Shown: positions 26,988 to 35,805, numbered from the stretch's first letter. The stretch is 64,000 nucleotides of DNA from JBBAFB01 sp041655595 (GCA_041655595.1 JBBAFB010000001.1:6071-70070); one strand, 5' to 3'. The notes: generated by a model not told the origin, from the letters alone. Translations and numbers: made by a program.

Positions 26988-28670
26988 TTAAACGATTACT
27001 CTTAGCAACTCATCCAGTGAAACTAAACCTTTAGAAACCGCCAAAAGCCCTTGTTGCCTGAAGGTAACCATTCCTTCTTCTACTGCAACTTTTTTGATCT
27101 CCCCGGCGGAACGCCTTTCTATAGCCATTTGAGCAACCCTGTCGGAGACTACTAATATTTCAAAAACCCCGAGCCTTCCTTGGTAACCGGTATAACCGCA
27201 TTGAATACAGCCTTCGGATCTGTAGAGCCGGGTTTGTTTCTCCCCTTCCTCTACGGGGAAATCAGGTACAGTTTTCAGCAAGTCTCCGTGAGTTATGGTA
27301 TAAGGCTCCTTACAATGGGGGCAAAGAATTCGGACTAATCTTTGGGCAATGACACAGGCTAGGGAAGAAGCGGTCAGAAATGGTTCGATGCCCATGTCAT
27401 TAAGTCTGGTAATGGCCCCCGCGGAATCATTGGTGTGTAGGCTCGATAAAACCAAATGGCCTGTTAAGGAGGATTCAATTGCTATCCTTGCTGTTTCCTG
27501 GTCTCTAATTTCACCTACCATTACTATATCCGGATCATTTCTTAAAATTGAACGTAAGCCCGTCGGAAAAGTCAAGCCGGCCTGGATATTAACCTGCATT
27601 TGATTAACTCCATCCAGCCTTCTTTCAACCGGGTCCTCAATGGTGATAATATGCTTGTCTTTTTGATTCAAAGTATTTAGAATAGCATATAGGGTAGTGC
27701 TTTTGCCGCTACCCGTGGGCCCTGTTGCCAGAATCATTCCATAGGGTAGCTTGATGACATTTTCCAACTTTGTATAATCATCACCCGAAAAACCCAGATC
27801 CATAATGCTGAGCTGTTTAGCACCGCGATCCAAAATGCGCAAGGTCAATTTTTCTCCGTAAGCGGTGGGCAAAGAGGCCACACGTATATCTACCACATTA
27901 CCATCAACCTTTAAGGTGGCACGGCCATCTTGGGGAATTCTTCTTTCCGCAATATCCATATTAGCCATAACTTTAATTCTAGAAATCAAGGCTGGCAAAA
28001 GATGCCTGGGAGGAGTCATCACTTCATGAAGTACGCCATCTATCCGAAAACGAACCCTAAGACCTCTCTCCAAGGGCTCTATATGAATATCACTGGCCCT
28101 ATCTGTGATTCCTTGCCCGATTATCATATTGGCTAGCTTTACGGCGGGTTTATCCCCCATTTCGGCAAAAGAAATTAAATCATTATCAAGTTCCTCATCC
28201 GGAATATCTTCAATTTCCAATTGTGGCCGGATGTATTGTTCTATGAATAACATCAGTTCTGTGTCAGTTACCAAGACGGGTTTAATTTCCATACCCGATA
28301 AAAGCCTCAGATCCTCCAAGGCAATTAAATTTCGTGGCTGGTTCATTGCTACCACTAAAGCCCCGTCCTCGAAGGCAACGGGTAGCGCTTGATAACGCTT
28401 TATTACAGCGGGGTCCAAAATACTAACAGCTTTTTTATCGACAGGAAAACTTTCTAAGGTAAGAAAAGGCACTCCCGACTGAGCAGCTATCGCCCTTGCC
28501 ACCGATGCTTCCGTAGTAAAGCCCATTTCAACCAGCACTTGTCCTAAAAACAAGTCTTTTCCCTTACTTTGCTCTTGCTTAATTAAGGCAGCCTCCAGTT
28601 GGGCCATTGTAATTTCACCGGTCTCAACTAAAAAGCGTCCGGTATAATTGTGCTGTAGCTTATCCTTCAA
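26988..28670 (-). CDS. PilB/GspE-type pilus extension ATPase (first set)
   Basis: A 560-residue secretion ATPase. N-terminal MshEN-like repeats (GRFLVETGEITMAQLEAALI and LGQVLVEMGFTTEASVARAI) are candidates for c-di-GMP binding. The catalytic core has Walker A (ATGPTGSGKSTTLYAIL), Asp and His boxes (TIEDPVERRLDGVNQMQVN, SSLHTNDSAGAITRL), Walker B (DIVMVGEIRDQETARIA) and a zinc-binding Cys set (LCPHCKEPY, GCIQCGYTGYQGR). TTG start chosen because the GTG four codons earlier abuts its ribosome site. It powers pilin polymerisation. Confidence 0.93.
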   Translation of the reverse strand: MKDKLQHNYTGRFLVETGEITMAQLEAALIKQEQSKGKDLFLGQVLVEMGFTTEASVARAIAAQSGVPFLTLESFPVDKKAVSILDPAVIKRYQALPVAFEDGALVVAMNQPRNLIALEDLRLLSGMEIKPVLVTDTELMLFIEQYIRPQLEIEDIPDEELDNDLISFAEMGDKPAVKLANMIIGQGITDRASDIHIEPLERGLRVRFRIDGVLHEVMTPPRHLLPALISRIKVMANMDIAERRIPQDGRATLKVDGNVVDIRVASLPTAYGEKLTLRILDRGAKQLSIMDLGFSGDDYTKLENVIKLPYGMILATGPTGSGKSTTLYAILNTLNQKDKHIITIEDPVERRLDGVNQMQVNIQAGLTFPTGLRSILRNDPDIVMVGEIRDQETARIAIESSLTGHLVLSSLHTNDSAGAITRLNDMGIEPFLTASSLACVIAQRLVRILCPHCKEPYTITHGDLLKTVPDFPVEEGEKQTRLYRSEGCIQCGYTGYQGRLGVFEILVVSDRVAQMAIERRSAGEIKKVAVEEGMVTFRQQGLLAVSKGLVSLDELLRVIV

Positions 28671-28687
28671 TGAGCAGTACACCCCCC

Positions 28688-29227
28688 CTAATCAATATAA
28701 TAAGCAGTTGCATTTAAATCCGCTTTTATTATGCCCTCCCCCTCAGCTAATTTTTGGTTAGTGATGGAGATACTTTGTAAGGTCGTTAAATGGGGCTGGT
28801 CATAGAGATTACGAATAAATTTTAACAAACCTAAATAGTCCCCTTCAAAAACCACCCTTAGGGGCAACTGATAATAATTAGAGCCTTTCAAGGTGTCAAA
28901 AAAACGAATTTCAGATACTCGGCCCCCCGTTCCCAAAGCAGAATCTTGAACAGCGATGATTAAATCTTGTTCAGAAAGATTTTCGGGCAGAAGTTTTGTT
29001 AAAATATCAGACCGATCAATTAAATCCGGCACCCGTTCCTTCAAAAACAATAAACGAGTCACCCTTCCTTCCAAAATTGATATTTCTTGCTCCGTAAGTA
29101 CGATATCGGTTCTCAATTCATCAAGGTACCGAAATTGCTGATAAAATTTAAATAATGACAGGACAACTAGGGTAACAATTACCAACAAAATGACTATATT
29201 TTGTCTCTTTATACTTTCAAAATCCAT
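28688..29227 (-). CDS. PilO-like pilus assembly protein (first set)
   Basis: A 179-residue protein with one membrane helix (NIVILLVIVTLVVLSLFKFY), a coiled coil (ELRTDIVLTEQEISILEGRV) and the PilO ferredoxin-like domain (YYQLPLRVVFEGDYLGLLKF). It follows pilN1 by 23 bases in the usual M-N-O order. Confidence 0.85.
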   Translation of the reverse strand: MDFESIKRQNIVILLVIVTLVVLSLFKFYQQFRYLDELRTDIVLTEQEISILEGRVTRLLFLKERVPDLIDRSDILTKLLPENLSEQDLIIAVQDSALGTGGRVSEIRFFDTLKGSNYYQLPLRVVFEGDYLGLLKFIRNLYDQPHLTTLQSISITNQKLAEGEGIIKADLNATAYYID

Positions 29228-29250
29228 CTGTTACACCCCTAAGTCAAATC

Positions 29251-29805
29251 CTAATTTCTTTTAGAAAACACTAAGTTGATTTCAAATTGGGTTTCCATGT
29301 TTACACTGTCAGTGGAAAGATAACGACAGCGTAAATCGGAGACCCCCGGTAGTTGCTCTAAACCAGTTAAGTAGCCGGCGACCGTATTTTTATTATTTGC
29401 CCTACCCCTGATTCTAACTTCGCCGACTCGGTCCTTTTGGGAACTGTTGGCATTTAAATCGGTAAGCGTAATTTCTTGAGGTGTTAGTCGTCCAAACTCG
29501 GCCAAAAACTCAAACCAATTCATTTCGCCTTCCTTCGCTGCTACTAAAATTCCACTCTTTTTTTCAACCTGCCCATAAATGTTTTCATAGGGTGCCAATA
29601 ATTTTATCTGTTCATTTAAGGTTTGCCGATAGGCTAGGGAGCCCTCCAATTGGTTTTGTAAAATGCTGTTGTTTAATAGAAGAAAACCATAAATCAGCAA
29701 AAAAGCAACTAAAATTACCGCGCCTGATAAAAGAAGAATCCTTTGCCACCGTTTAAAGGCTGTGCGTAATCGGTACTCCCTTGGAAGCAAACTAATTGAT
29801 ATCAA
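29251..29805 (-). CDS. PilN-like pilus assembly protein (first set)
   Basis: A 184-residue protein with the PilM-docking N terminus MISISLLPREYR, a membrane helix (ILLLSGAVILVAFLLIYGFL), a coiled coil and a compact domain (WFEFLAEFGRLTPQEITLTD). Its end and the start of pilO1 are closely spaced. Confidence 0.85.
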   Translation of the reverse strand: MISISLLPREYRLRTAFKRWQRILLLSGAVILVAFLLIYGFLLLNNSILQNQLEGSLAYRQTLNEQIKLLAPYENIYGQVEKKSGILVAAKEGEMNWFEFLAEFGRLTPQEITLTDLNANSSQKDRVGEVRIRGRANNKNTVAGYLTGLEQLPGVSDLRCRYLSTDSVNMETQFEINLVFSKRN

Positions 29806-29811
29806 TTTTTA

Positions 29812-30759
29812 TCACTCCCATCCCCTGCAAGCCAAACATGAAGCCAAACTGTATTCGCTGGAAACAGCCTTTAAATCACCAACATAATTTAGCATTTCTG
29901 CCGGCCTAACTACATCAATCATTAAACCGATTTCCTGCTTAAATTTATCTGACAAACTTTTAGCAATTGGCTCTATACCGCTTAATAATATTTTTTCCAC
30001 GTTCTTGACACCGCGACTAGATTGGTAAAAGCCTATAGTGGATCTAATATTTCTGTTCAATTCCTCAACGATCTTTTCACTGTGAATAAAATCTTTCTTT
30101 ACCCCGTCCTGCCAATACAGGGGCATTGTCCGTGCCAAACGTGGGAGTAAATTATCTGCTACGAGCATATTACCAAAACCCAGGCCGATGTTTAAAATAG
30201 CAACTGCACTTTTTTCTCCGATCTTTTTTAACAATCTCAACAAGGTTAAGTTAAGAACCTCTATTTCAAGGGGGTTTAATTTTGCTTTTTCTAAAACCCA
30301 TAAAAAGTCCAGCAGCATCTCCTTGTTACCGGCAACCAAAATTAGTTCCAACATGGTCTTTTCGCCATCCTTCCTGCTACCGATAATGCTGTAATCCAAT
30401 TCTACGGATTCAAGCGGTACAGGCAGGTGTTCCTGCGCTTGAAAACGCACTAGGGAATCCACCCGGTTTAAAGGAACATGGGGAAAGCTGGCAAAGCGAA
30501 TCAAAACATCTTGGTTTGAGATGCCAATCACAACATTACGGCTTCGGAAGTCTCCTTTTTGCCACAAAGCCTTTAAGCCCTGGACCACCAGGTCCCGATT
30601 GGTTATCAGTCCCTCCCGCATCCCCCCCCGGGGAAGGGTAACCTCCGCAAATGAGGCAAGGGACAATTGTTTGTTTCTCTTATATAATTCAACTCCCCGA
30701 ATAACCTCCGTGTCAAATTCCAGACCAACAACGCTTTTGCCCTTTAAAACACGCCTCAT
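29812..30759 (-). CDS. PilM-like actin-fold pilus assembly protein (first set)
   Basis: A 315-residue PilM: KSVVGLEFDTEVIRGVEL, NVVIGISNQDVLIRFASFPH, LVRFQAQEHLPVPLESVELD and VAILNIGLGFGNMLVADNLL (ATP-site region), with SGIEPIAKSLSDKFKQEIGL near the end. It is expected to form the cytoplasmic collar with PilN1. It begins 17 bases after the stop of the sigma factor gene. Confidence 0.9.
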   Translation of the reverse strand: MRRVLKGKSVVGLEFDTEVIRGVELYKRNKQLSLASFAEVTLPRGGMREGLITNRDLVVQGLKALWQKGDFRSRNVVIGISNQDVLIRFASFPHVPLNRVDSLVRFQAQEHLPVPLESVELDYSIIGSRKDGEKTMLELILVAGNKEMLLDFLWVLEKAKLNPLEIEVLNLTLLRLLKKIGEKSAVAILNIGLGFGNMLVADNLLPRLARTMPLYWQDGVKKDFIHSEKIVEELNRNIRSTIGFYQSSRGVKNVEKILLSGIEPIAKSLSDKFKQEIGLMIDVVRPAEMLNYVGDLKAVSSEYSLASCLACRGWE

Positions 30760-30775
30760 ACTCCCACCTCTTATC

Positions 30776-31489
30776 TTAACTTCGCAAATAAACAGCTAAT
30801 TGATCTAGGGCCCTTTTTAGCAACCGCGAAACTTGCCTTTGATTTGTGCCGATTTCTGAAGCAATTTTATTTTGAGTTAACTCCTGAAAAAAATTCATAT
30901 AAATGATTTTTTGTTGTAAACCCGACAATTTGCTGATTGCCTCCTTGAGAAGCAGTTGATCTTCAATAGGCAACTTAAAACTTTCGTGATATAAGTTTTT
31001 TATTTGTGAAACATCAACCTCTTCCAAGGTAATAGTACCTGCTAACATGGCCTCTACGATACCCTCTTCTTTAATATTCATAGCCTCGGCAACCTCACTT
31101 AAATTAGGTTCCCTCTGCAAAGTTTGCCGCAAACTATCAGTGACAGCTAAAATTTGAGTTTTCAACTTATTCAGACCCGGAGGTAAATCAAAGCTGACTT
31201 CCAACTGCAGTTCCCTTTGTATTTCTCCAATAATATAATAAGTTGCATAGGTTGCAAACAGGACACCCCTAGCTGGATCATAATTTTTTAAGGCTTTTAA
31301 AACCCCCTCATATCCTGCTTGGGTCAAATCCTGCCAGGAAGCAGTTTTAACATACCTGTTTGCATAGTGGTAGACTAAGCCGGTGGCCGCATCCACAATC
31401 TCATTAACCAAACCCTCGTGGGGATTATAATGGTACTGCAAAACTAAGGCTTCTAATCTTTGGTTTTTTCTATCAGCCATTGCAGCCAC
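30776..31489 (-). CDS. Sigma-70 family factor inside the pilus operon
   Basis: A 237-residue RNA polymerase sigma factor. Region 2 reads DLTQAGYEGVLKALKNYDPA and GVLFATYATYYIIGEIQREL; region 3-like NLSEVAEAMNIKEEGIVEAM and region 4 ISKLSGLQQKIIYMNFFQEL with helix-turn-helix TQNKIASEIGTNQRQVSRLL follow. It resembles the SigB/SigF/SigG-SigI size class but is not one of the standard sporulation sigmas by position. It sits between pilC1 and pilM1, with gaps of 15-17 bases. Control of pilus or surface genes is inferred. GTG start behind AAGGGGGAT. Confidence 0.85.
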   Translation of the reverse strand: MAAMADRKNQRLEALVLQYHYNPHEGLVNEIVDAATGLVYHYANRYVKTASWQDLTQAGYEGVLKALKNYDPARGVLFATYATYYIIGEIQRELQLEVSFDLPPGLNKLKTQILAVTDSLRQTLQREPNLSEVAEAMNIKEEGIVEAMLAGTITLEEVDVSQIKNLYHESFKLPIEDQLLLKEAISKLSGLQQKIIYMNFFQELTQNKIASEIGTNQRQVSRLLKRALDQLAVYLRS

Positions 31490-31503
31490 TTTTATCCCCC
31501 TTT

Positions 31504-32715
31504 TTAGATTCCTGATTGCACTACGGCATTAAAAATAGGCAGATATAAAGAAATAACCATTAATCCAACGACTAGCCCTATGCCAACCATTAACATCGGT
31601 TCCAACATCGCCGATAAGCCCTTGGTAATGATGGTAACTTCTTCTTCAAAGAACTCAGAAACTTTATTCAACATTTCCGAAAGAGTACCAGATTGCTCTC
31701 CAACTGCAACCATTTGCACAACCATCGGCGGAAACAAATTGCTTTCTTTTAAAGGCTCGGCCAGGCCTGCCCCCTCTTCAATCTTTTCTTTGGCCGCTGC
31801 CAAGGCATTAACTATAAGCTGGTTGCCTGTGGCCTTCCCTGAAACATCCAAAGCCTGTAGGATTGGAATTCCGCCATTTAATAAGGTTGCAAGGGTCCTG
31901 GTAAATCTGGCGGTACTGGCTTTCTGTAATAAAGATCCAAAAACCGGCAACCTGAATTTTAATTTGTCCAGCCAAAGAGTGCCGGCAACGGATGCAGATA
32001 AATATTTTATACCGCCAAACAAACCGCCTGCAATTAAAATCCAAAAATACCAGCTTCCCCTTAAGGAATTTGAAGCAGCCAAAACCATTTTAGTAGGTAA
32101 AGGCAGCTCCGTTCCCGGCGGGAACATCTTTACAAAAACAGGTACTATGAATACAAGCATGGCGATGATCATTAAAAAGGCAAATCCGCCGATCATACTG
32201 GGATAGAAGGTAGCGGAACGAATATTATCCCGTAAAGTTTTATCCTTTTGTAATTGCTCGGAAAGATGTACTAAACTAGTATCCAATGTCCCCCCCAACT
32301 CTCCTGCCTTGACCATTCCGGTAAATAAGCTGGGAAAAATCTTGGATTGTTCTTCCAGGGCCTCCCCAAAACTCATTCCCGCCTCCACATTAATTGCCAC
32401 TGCCTCAACCACTTTTTTAAAACGAAGGTTGACCGTTTGGTCCTCCAAAGCAAAGAGACATTGGGTTAGGGGAATGCCTGCCTGTAGCATAGAAGCTAAT
32501 TGGCGACTAAAAAGGCTGATTTCCCCTAAAGTGACCTTCTTTTCTTTTTTAAAAAAACTCAAACTTGCAATGGTTGTCCTTTTTTCCCTTATATCAATAA
32601 TGAAATAGCCCATATCCTTTAAGTGGGTTATTGCTCGGTTAAGATCCCCCGCCTTTAATTGGCCCACAGAAATTCGGCCTTGGTTGTCCAGTATTTCATA
32701 AGAGAAAGTTCTCAT
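31504..32715 (-). CDS. PilC/GspF-type inner membrane platform protein (first set)
   Basis: A 403-residue platform protein with the two GspF domains: LGEISLFSRQLASMLQAGIP and FPSLFTGMVKAGELGGTLDT first, ARFTRTLATLLNGGIPILQA and VVQMVAVGEQSGTLSEMLNK second. Three membrane spans include FYPSMIGGFAFLMIIAMLVF. The stop overlaps no gene; the start overlaps the stop of the secretin-N-domain protein by 4 bases, a sign of coupling. Confidence 0.93.
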   Translation of the reverse strand: MRTFSYEILDNQGRISVGQLKAGDLNRAITHLKDMGYFIIDIREKRTTIASLSFFKKEKKVTLGEISLFSRQLASMLQAGIPLTQCLFALEDQTVNLRFKKVVEAVAINVEAGMSFGEALEEQSKIFPSLFTGMVKAGELGGTLDTSLVHLSEQLQKDKTLRDNIRSATFYPSMIGGFAFLMIIAMLVFIVPVFVKMFPPGTELPLPTKMVLAASNSLRGSWYFWILIAGGLFGGIKYLSASVAGTLWLDKLKFRLPVFGSLLQKASTARFTRTLATLLNGGIPILQALDVSGKATGNQLIVNALAAAKEKIEEGAGLAEPLKESNLFPPMVVQMVAVGEQSGTLSEMLNKVSEFFEEEVTIITKGLSAMLEPMLMVGIGLVVGLMVISLYLPIFNAVVQSGI

Positions 32716-33911
32716 TTTGCCTCGTCCTTCTTTTTATCAAAACTTGCCACCAGCTCTTGCAACATTTTAATCCGATCCGGTGTTTCCTCTGCCCACAAAA
32801 TATAGTGGGGATTGGCCGAGTCTCCAGACAAGTTTTCTGAGATATGCATACTTGTTGAAATAACAGGAGACATTTCCGTTAAAATAGTTCTTAAGGCTTT
32901 TAACCTTTCCATAGCATAACTACCGGAGGCTGAAGTTATGGTAGCTTTAATTTTTTCTCTGGCAACATCAATGGCCTTCAAGCTGATGTAAATCTGCGGT
33001 TCCAACTCTGGAGGGCAAATTACAATAATTTCCCTACTTAATTCCGGAAAATTAAAGGCGAGCAACTCTAACCCGTCGTAACCGAAGGAATCCATCCTGG
33101 TAACCGCATCTTTTGCCACTAAATGCTCAAATCTGTAAATAAAAACGGTCTTATTTCTCCCCTCCAACCGATCAAGCTCCATTGCAACTCGCTGAAGCTG
33201 ACTCCAGCTTTCAATGATGGCTTCATCAAAAACCAACAACCTGTTGCCAATGGTTACGTATTTGTTTAAAGGAATACCTGTTTCTTTAATCAGCTCCACC
33301 AAGCGACTTGGCTCAACTACATAGGTTTTTAATTCTTTAAAAGCGAAGTTAATTATTTCACCATCATCTAAATAAAAATTTTCTACGATATCCACCGCTG
33401 CAATTAATTCCTTAATTTTAATTAAATCATCCGGAGTGCCTTGAACCCAAATAGAACGCGGATTTGATTCCAGCACAAAACTTTTTACAGGGATTCCCAA
33501 GGTGTTAATCAAGGTTTGCAATTGATTTCCTCGAATATATATAAAATCAAATCTTGTTAAGGTAGCCGTTGTAAAACCGACATCCCGCAATTTTTGTTCA
33601 TTACCCACCACCAATATTTTTCCATCTTTAATGTAGCTTAGGCCCTCATTTTTAAGAAGTAGATCCAGGGCCTCCATGGGACTGACATTCTCCACCGAAA
33701 AAGTTACCTTGACCGGTTTTTCAATTAAAACAATATTGGTATTAGTTTTAATAGCCAATGCGGATAAAACGTCTCTTAAATCCGCTTCTCTGACATCCAA
33801 GGAAATGATCTCTTCCCGGGCACTGACACCGACTGTGCCCGTACTAAAAGCCGGAAGCAGCAAGCCGATAAAAACCAAACAGATTATGTAAACCTTTTTA
33901 CTGTTTTTCAT
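32712..33911 (-). CDS. Secretin-N/STN domain protein lacking the secretin barrel
   Basis: A 399-residue secreted protein. After a signal peptide (VYIICLVFIGLLLPAFSTG) comes an STN domain (ISLDVREADLRDVLSALAIK ... VSPMEALDLLLKNEG) and at least two secretin N1-like repeats (FIYIRGNQLQTLINTLGIPV; FVVEPS-type repeat near residue 200). The chain ends with no C-terminal secretin homology domain. PilQ and GspD need that domain to make the outer-membrane pore, so this looks like a PilQ-derived protein adapted to a single-membrane cell. It lies between the PilP-like gene and pilC1. Confidence 0.75.
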   Translation of the reverse strand: MKNSKKVYIICLVFIGLLLPAFSTGTVGVSAREEIISLDVREADLRDVLSALAIKTNTNIVLIEKPVKVTFSVENVSPMEALDLLLKNEGLSYIKDGKILVVGNEQKLRDVGFTTATLTRFDFIYIRGNQLQTLINTLGIPVKSFVLESNPRSIWVQGTPDDLIKIKELIAAVDIVENFYLDDGEIINFAFKELKTYVVEPSRLVELIKETGIPLNKYVTIGNRLLVFDEAIIESWSQLQRVAMELDRLEGRNKTVFIYRFEHLVAKDAVTRMDSFGYDGLELLAFNFPELSREIIVICPPELEPQIYISLKAIDVAREKIKATITSASGSYAMERLKALRTILTEMSPVISTSMHISENLSGDSANPHYILWAEETPDRIKMLQELVASFDKKKDEAK

Positions 33912-33931
33912 TCTGCAACCCACCTGTTTTG

Positions 33932-34438
33932 CTATTTTCTTGGAGCAAACGCTATCGTTATTTCCCTAGTTTCATTATTTAGAACAATATAATCCCTGTT
34001 GATCTCTGTTAACTCCCATGTGTCAGCTATCTTATCGCCTATCGCCAAAATATAACTGACTTGTTGCGCTTTTATAATTGCCAAATCCTGTTCACCCTTA
34101 ATCACTCCTAAAAGCTCAATAGGTGCACTAAAAGGATCAACAACTGCCTCTAAATAATCTTGGGAGGGAGTCAATTGCCCGCCTTCCTGCCTTTCTAGCT
34201 GAGGGAGAATTTGGGCAAGTTCATCTTGCAGTTGCTGCTCCGTTAAACCTGGAATACCGGGTATGACAGGTGTTTGGGTTGAGCCTTGCAAAAAAAACCT
34301 AATACCGAAAGCAACTAAAATAAGGGTTAATAAAACTCCTATTAAAATATACAACCTAAGTTTTCCCTTTCCCGCCTCTTCCTTTGAAAAACCAGGCTGG
34401 GACCAATTAAATGGTAGTTTCATTTTCGGCTCCGCCAA
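33932..34438 (-). CDS. PilP/GspC-like pilus assembly protein
   Basis: A 168-residue protein with one membrane helix (LRLYILIGVLLTLILVAFGI), a proline-rich linker and a C-terminal small beta domain (DPFSAPIELLGVIKGEQDLA, ILAIGDKIADTWELTEINRD) with the HR-domain style of PilP/GspC. In other systems PilP links PilN-PilO to PilQ, and here it stands directly ahead of the secretin-N-domain protein. TTG start chosen: AAAGGGGG is seven bases upstream, and earlier starts fall inside the terminator hairpin. First gene of the long pilus operon. Confidence 0.75.
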   Translation of the reverse strand: MAEPKMKLPFNWSQPGFSKEEAGKGKLRLYILIGVLLTLILVAFGIRFFLQGSTQTPVIPGIPGLTEQQLQDELAQILPQLERQEGGQLTPSQDYLEAVVDPFSAPIELLGVIKGEQDLAIIKAQQVSYILAIGDKIADTWELTEINRDYIVLNNETREITIAFAPRK

Positions 34439-34470
34439 TCTTTTACCCCCTTTAATTGATAATTTGCAAT

Positions 34471-34503
34471 AAAAAACCAAGCTGATTTAGCCTGGTAGCT
34501 TGG
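34471..34503 (-). terminator. Riboswitch-controlled terminator
   Basis: CCAAGCT and AGCTTGG pair over a 13-base loop and are followed by TTTTTT on the minus strand, ending about 30 bases before the PilP-like start. The first arm is part of the conserved 3' strand of the aptamer. Confidence 0.8.
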
Positions 34504-34588
34504 CGATCCTAGCCCCTACGGCGGGACTTTAGACCCATAGCTTTGCAGTCATCATCTTTCAATGACTTTGCCTTTAACTGCTAAAATT
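34473..34588 (-). promoter_or_regulatory. c-di-GMP-I (GEMM-I) riboswitch
   Basis: Minus-strand RNA upstream of the PilP-like gene has the GEMM-I layout. GGCAAAG is followed by a hairpin with GAAA tetraloop (CATT-GAAA-GATG), the conserved GACTGCAAAGCTATGGG and GTCTAAAG that form the P3 tetraloop receptor arm, and the 3' segment GGATCGCCAAGCTACC. P1 can form from TTTAGC (34585-34580) and GCTAAA (34491-34486). The 3' conserved strand also supplies the first arm of a terminator (34471-34503), so ligand-bound aptamer and terminator exclude each other. That predicts an ON switch by c-di-GMP for the whole pilus operon. No confident promoter was found upstream. Confidence 0.82.
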
Positions 34589-34710
34589 CTTATATCTTGC
34601 ATGATATCTAAATCATAGCAATACCTATGTGCTGTCCTATTTTTCTCTTAACTTTAAATTTCGACAGAAAGAGTCCATTCCCTGCAAATATTATTAATAT
34701 TTATTAATTA

Positions 34711-35805
34711 TTATTCCCAATAGCTTGAAGAAGCAAAGGAAGCTCTTTGCATTAATCTATCGAGTTCCACCTTATCCACGGAATGTTCAAGCGCCGTTTC
34801 TCCGGAAATTTTTCCCGAACTGTAAAGTTCGGCTAAAGCTTGATCCATAGTATGCATGCCGCTGCTTTTCGACGTTTGCATGGTATTATAAAGTTGATGT
34901 TCTTTTCCCTCTCTGATTAAATTTCTAACAGCAGGGGAATCCAGTAAAATCTCCGTCGCCAAAACCCTGCCCGCCCCGTCCTGAGTGGGTAACAATTGTT
35001 GGGAAACCACTGCCTTTAAAGTGTTGGATAACTGCTGCCGCACTTGTTCTCTGCTCTGATCTTGAAAAACATCAATAATGCGGCTGATAGTTAAGGGGGC
35101 TGTTTGTGTATGTAAGGTCGAAAATACCAAGTGACCGGTTTCTGCCGCCGTTAATGCAATAGAGATACTATCCAAATCCCTCATTTCTCCGATGAGAATC
35201 ACATCGGGGTCGTGTCGAAGAACATGGCGCAAAGCATGTGCAAAGGAATGGGTGTCTATACCTACCTCTCTTTGTTTGACGATGGATTTTTGATGTTTAT
35301 GCAAAAATTCAATAGGATCTTCTATGGTAACGATGTTTACATGCCTTTCTCTGTTAATTAAATCAACCATTGCAGCTAAGGTAGTAGATTTACCGCTGCC
35401 CGTAGGTCCGGTGATCAAGACTAAACCCCTTGGCAAATAGCACAATTCTTTAATTTGGGCAGGAAGTCCTAATTGATCTATATCAGGAATTTTAAAAGGC
35501 ACAATCCTAAAAACAGCCGCTAAACTACCCCTTTGTCTCATGATATTGCCCCTAAACCGTGCAACCCCGGGTAAGGCATAGGATACATCTAATTCTAATT
35601 TTTCATTAAACTGCTGAAAATCATTTAACAGTGGGGATAAAAATTCTTCCATGCCTTGAGGAGTAAAGGGTGGCGAATCTAAGGCAATCAGCCTACCTTG
35701 CACCCGGATCATCGGAGGAATACCTACGGCAACATGTAGGTCTGAGGCCTGCAGATGGGTAGCCTGTTGTAGCAAAAAATCCAAACTGGGCACAAAATCA
35801 GACAT
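34711..35805 (-). CDS. pilT: PilT twitching motility retraction ATPase
   Basis: A 364-residue hexameric retraction ATPase. Motifs: DLHVAVGIPPMIRVQGRLIA, Walker A ITGPTGSGKSTTLAAM, Asp box TIEDPIEFLHKHQKSIVKQR, Walker B DVILIGEMRDLDSISIAL, His box STLHTQTAPLTISRIID, and the C-terminal SPAVRNLIREGKEHQLYNTM, the AIRNLIRE-type motif specific to PilT. It is transcribed separately from the riboswitch-led operon that follows. Confidence 0.96.
   Translation of the reverse strand: MSDFVPSLDFLLQQATHLQASDLHVAVGIPPMIRVQGRLIALDSPPFTPQGMEEFLSPLLNDFQQFNEKLELDVSYALPGVARFRGNIMRQRGSLAAVFRIVPFKIPDIDQLGLPAQIKELCYLPRGLVLITGPTGSGKSTTLAAMVDLINRERHVNIVTIEDPIEFLHKHQKSIVKQREVGIDTHSFAHALRHVLRHDPDVILIGEMRDLDSISIALTAAETGHLVFSTLHTQTAPLTISRIIDVFQDQSREQVRQQLSNTLKAVVSQQLLPTQDGAGRVLATEILLDSPAVRNLIREGKEHQLYNTMQTSKSSGMHTMDQALAELYSSGKISGETALEHSVDKVELDRLMQRASFASSSYWE

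Noticed and set aside
34589..34710. Promoter for the riboswitch transcript (for example AGGACA with TATGAT).
   Set aside because: The spacer is only 15 bases and no second candidate is convincing; it may need an alternative sigma factor.
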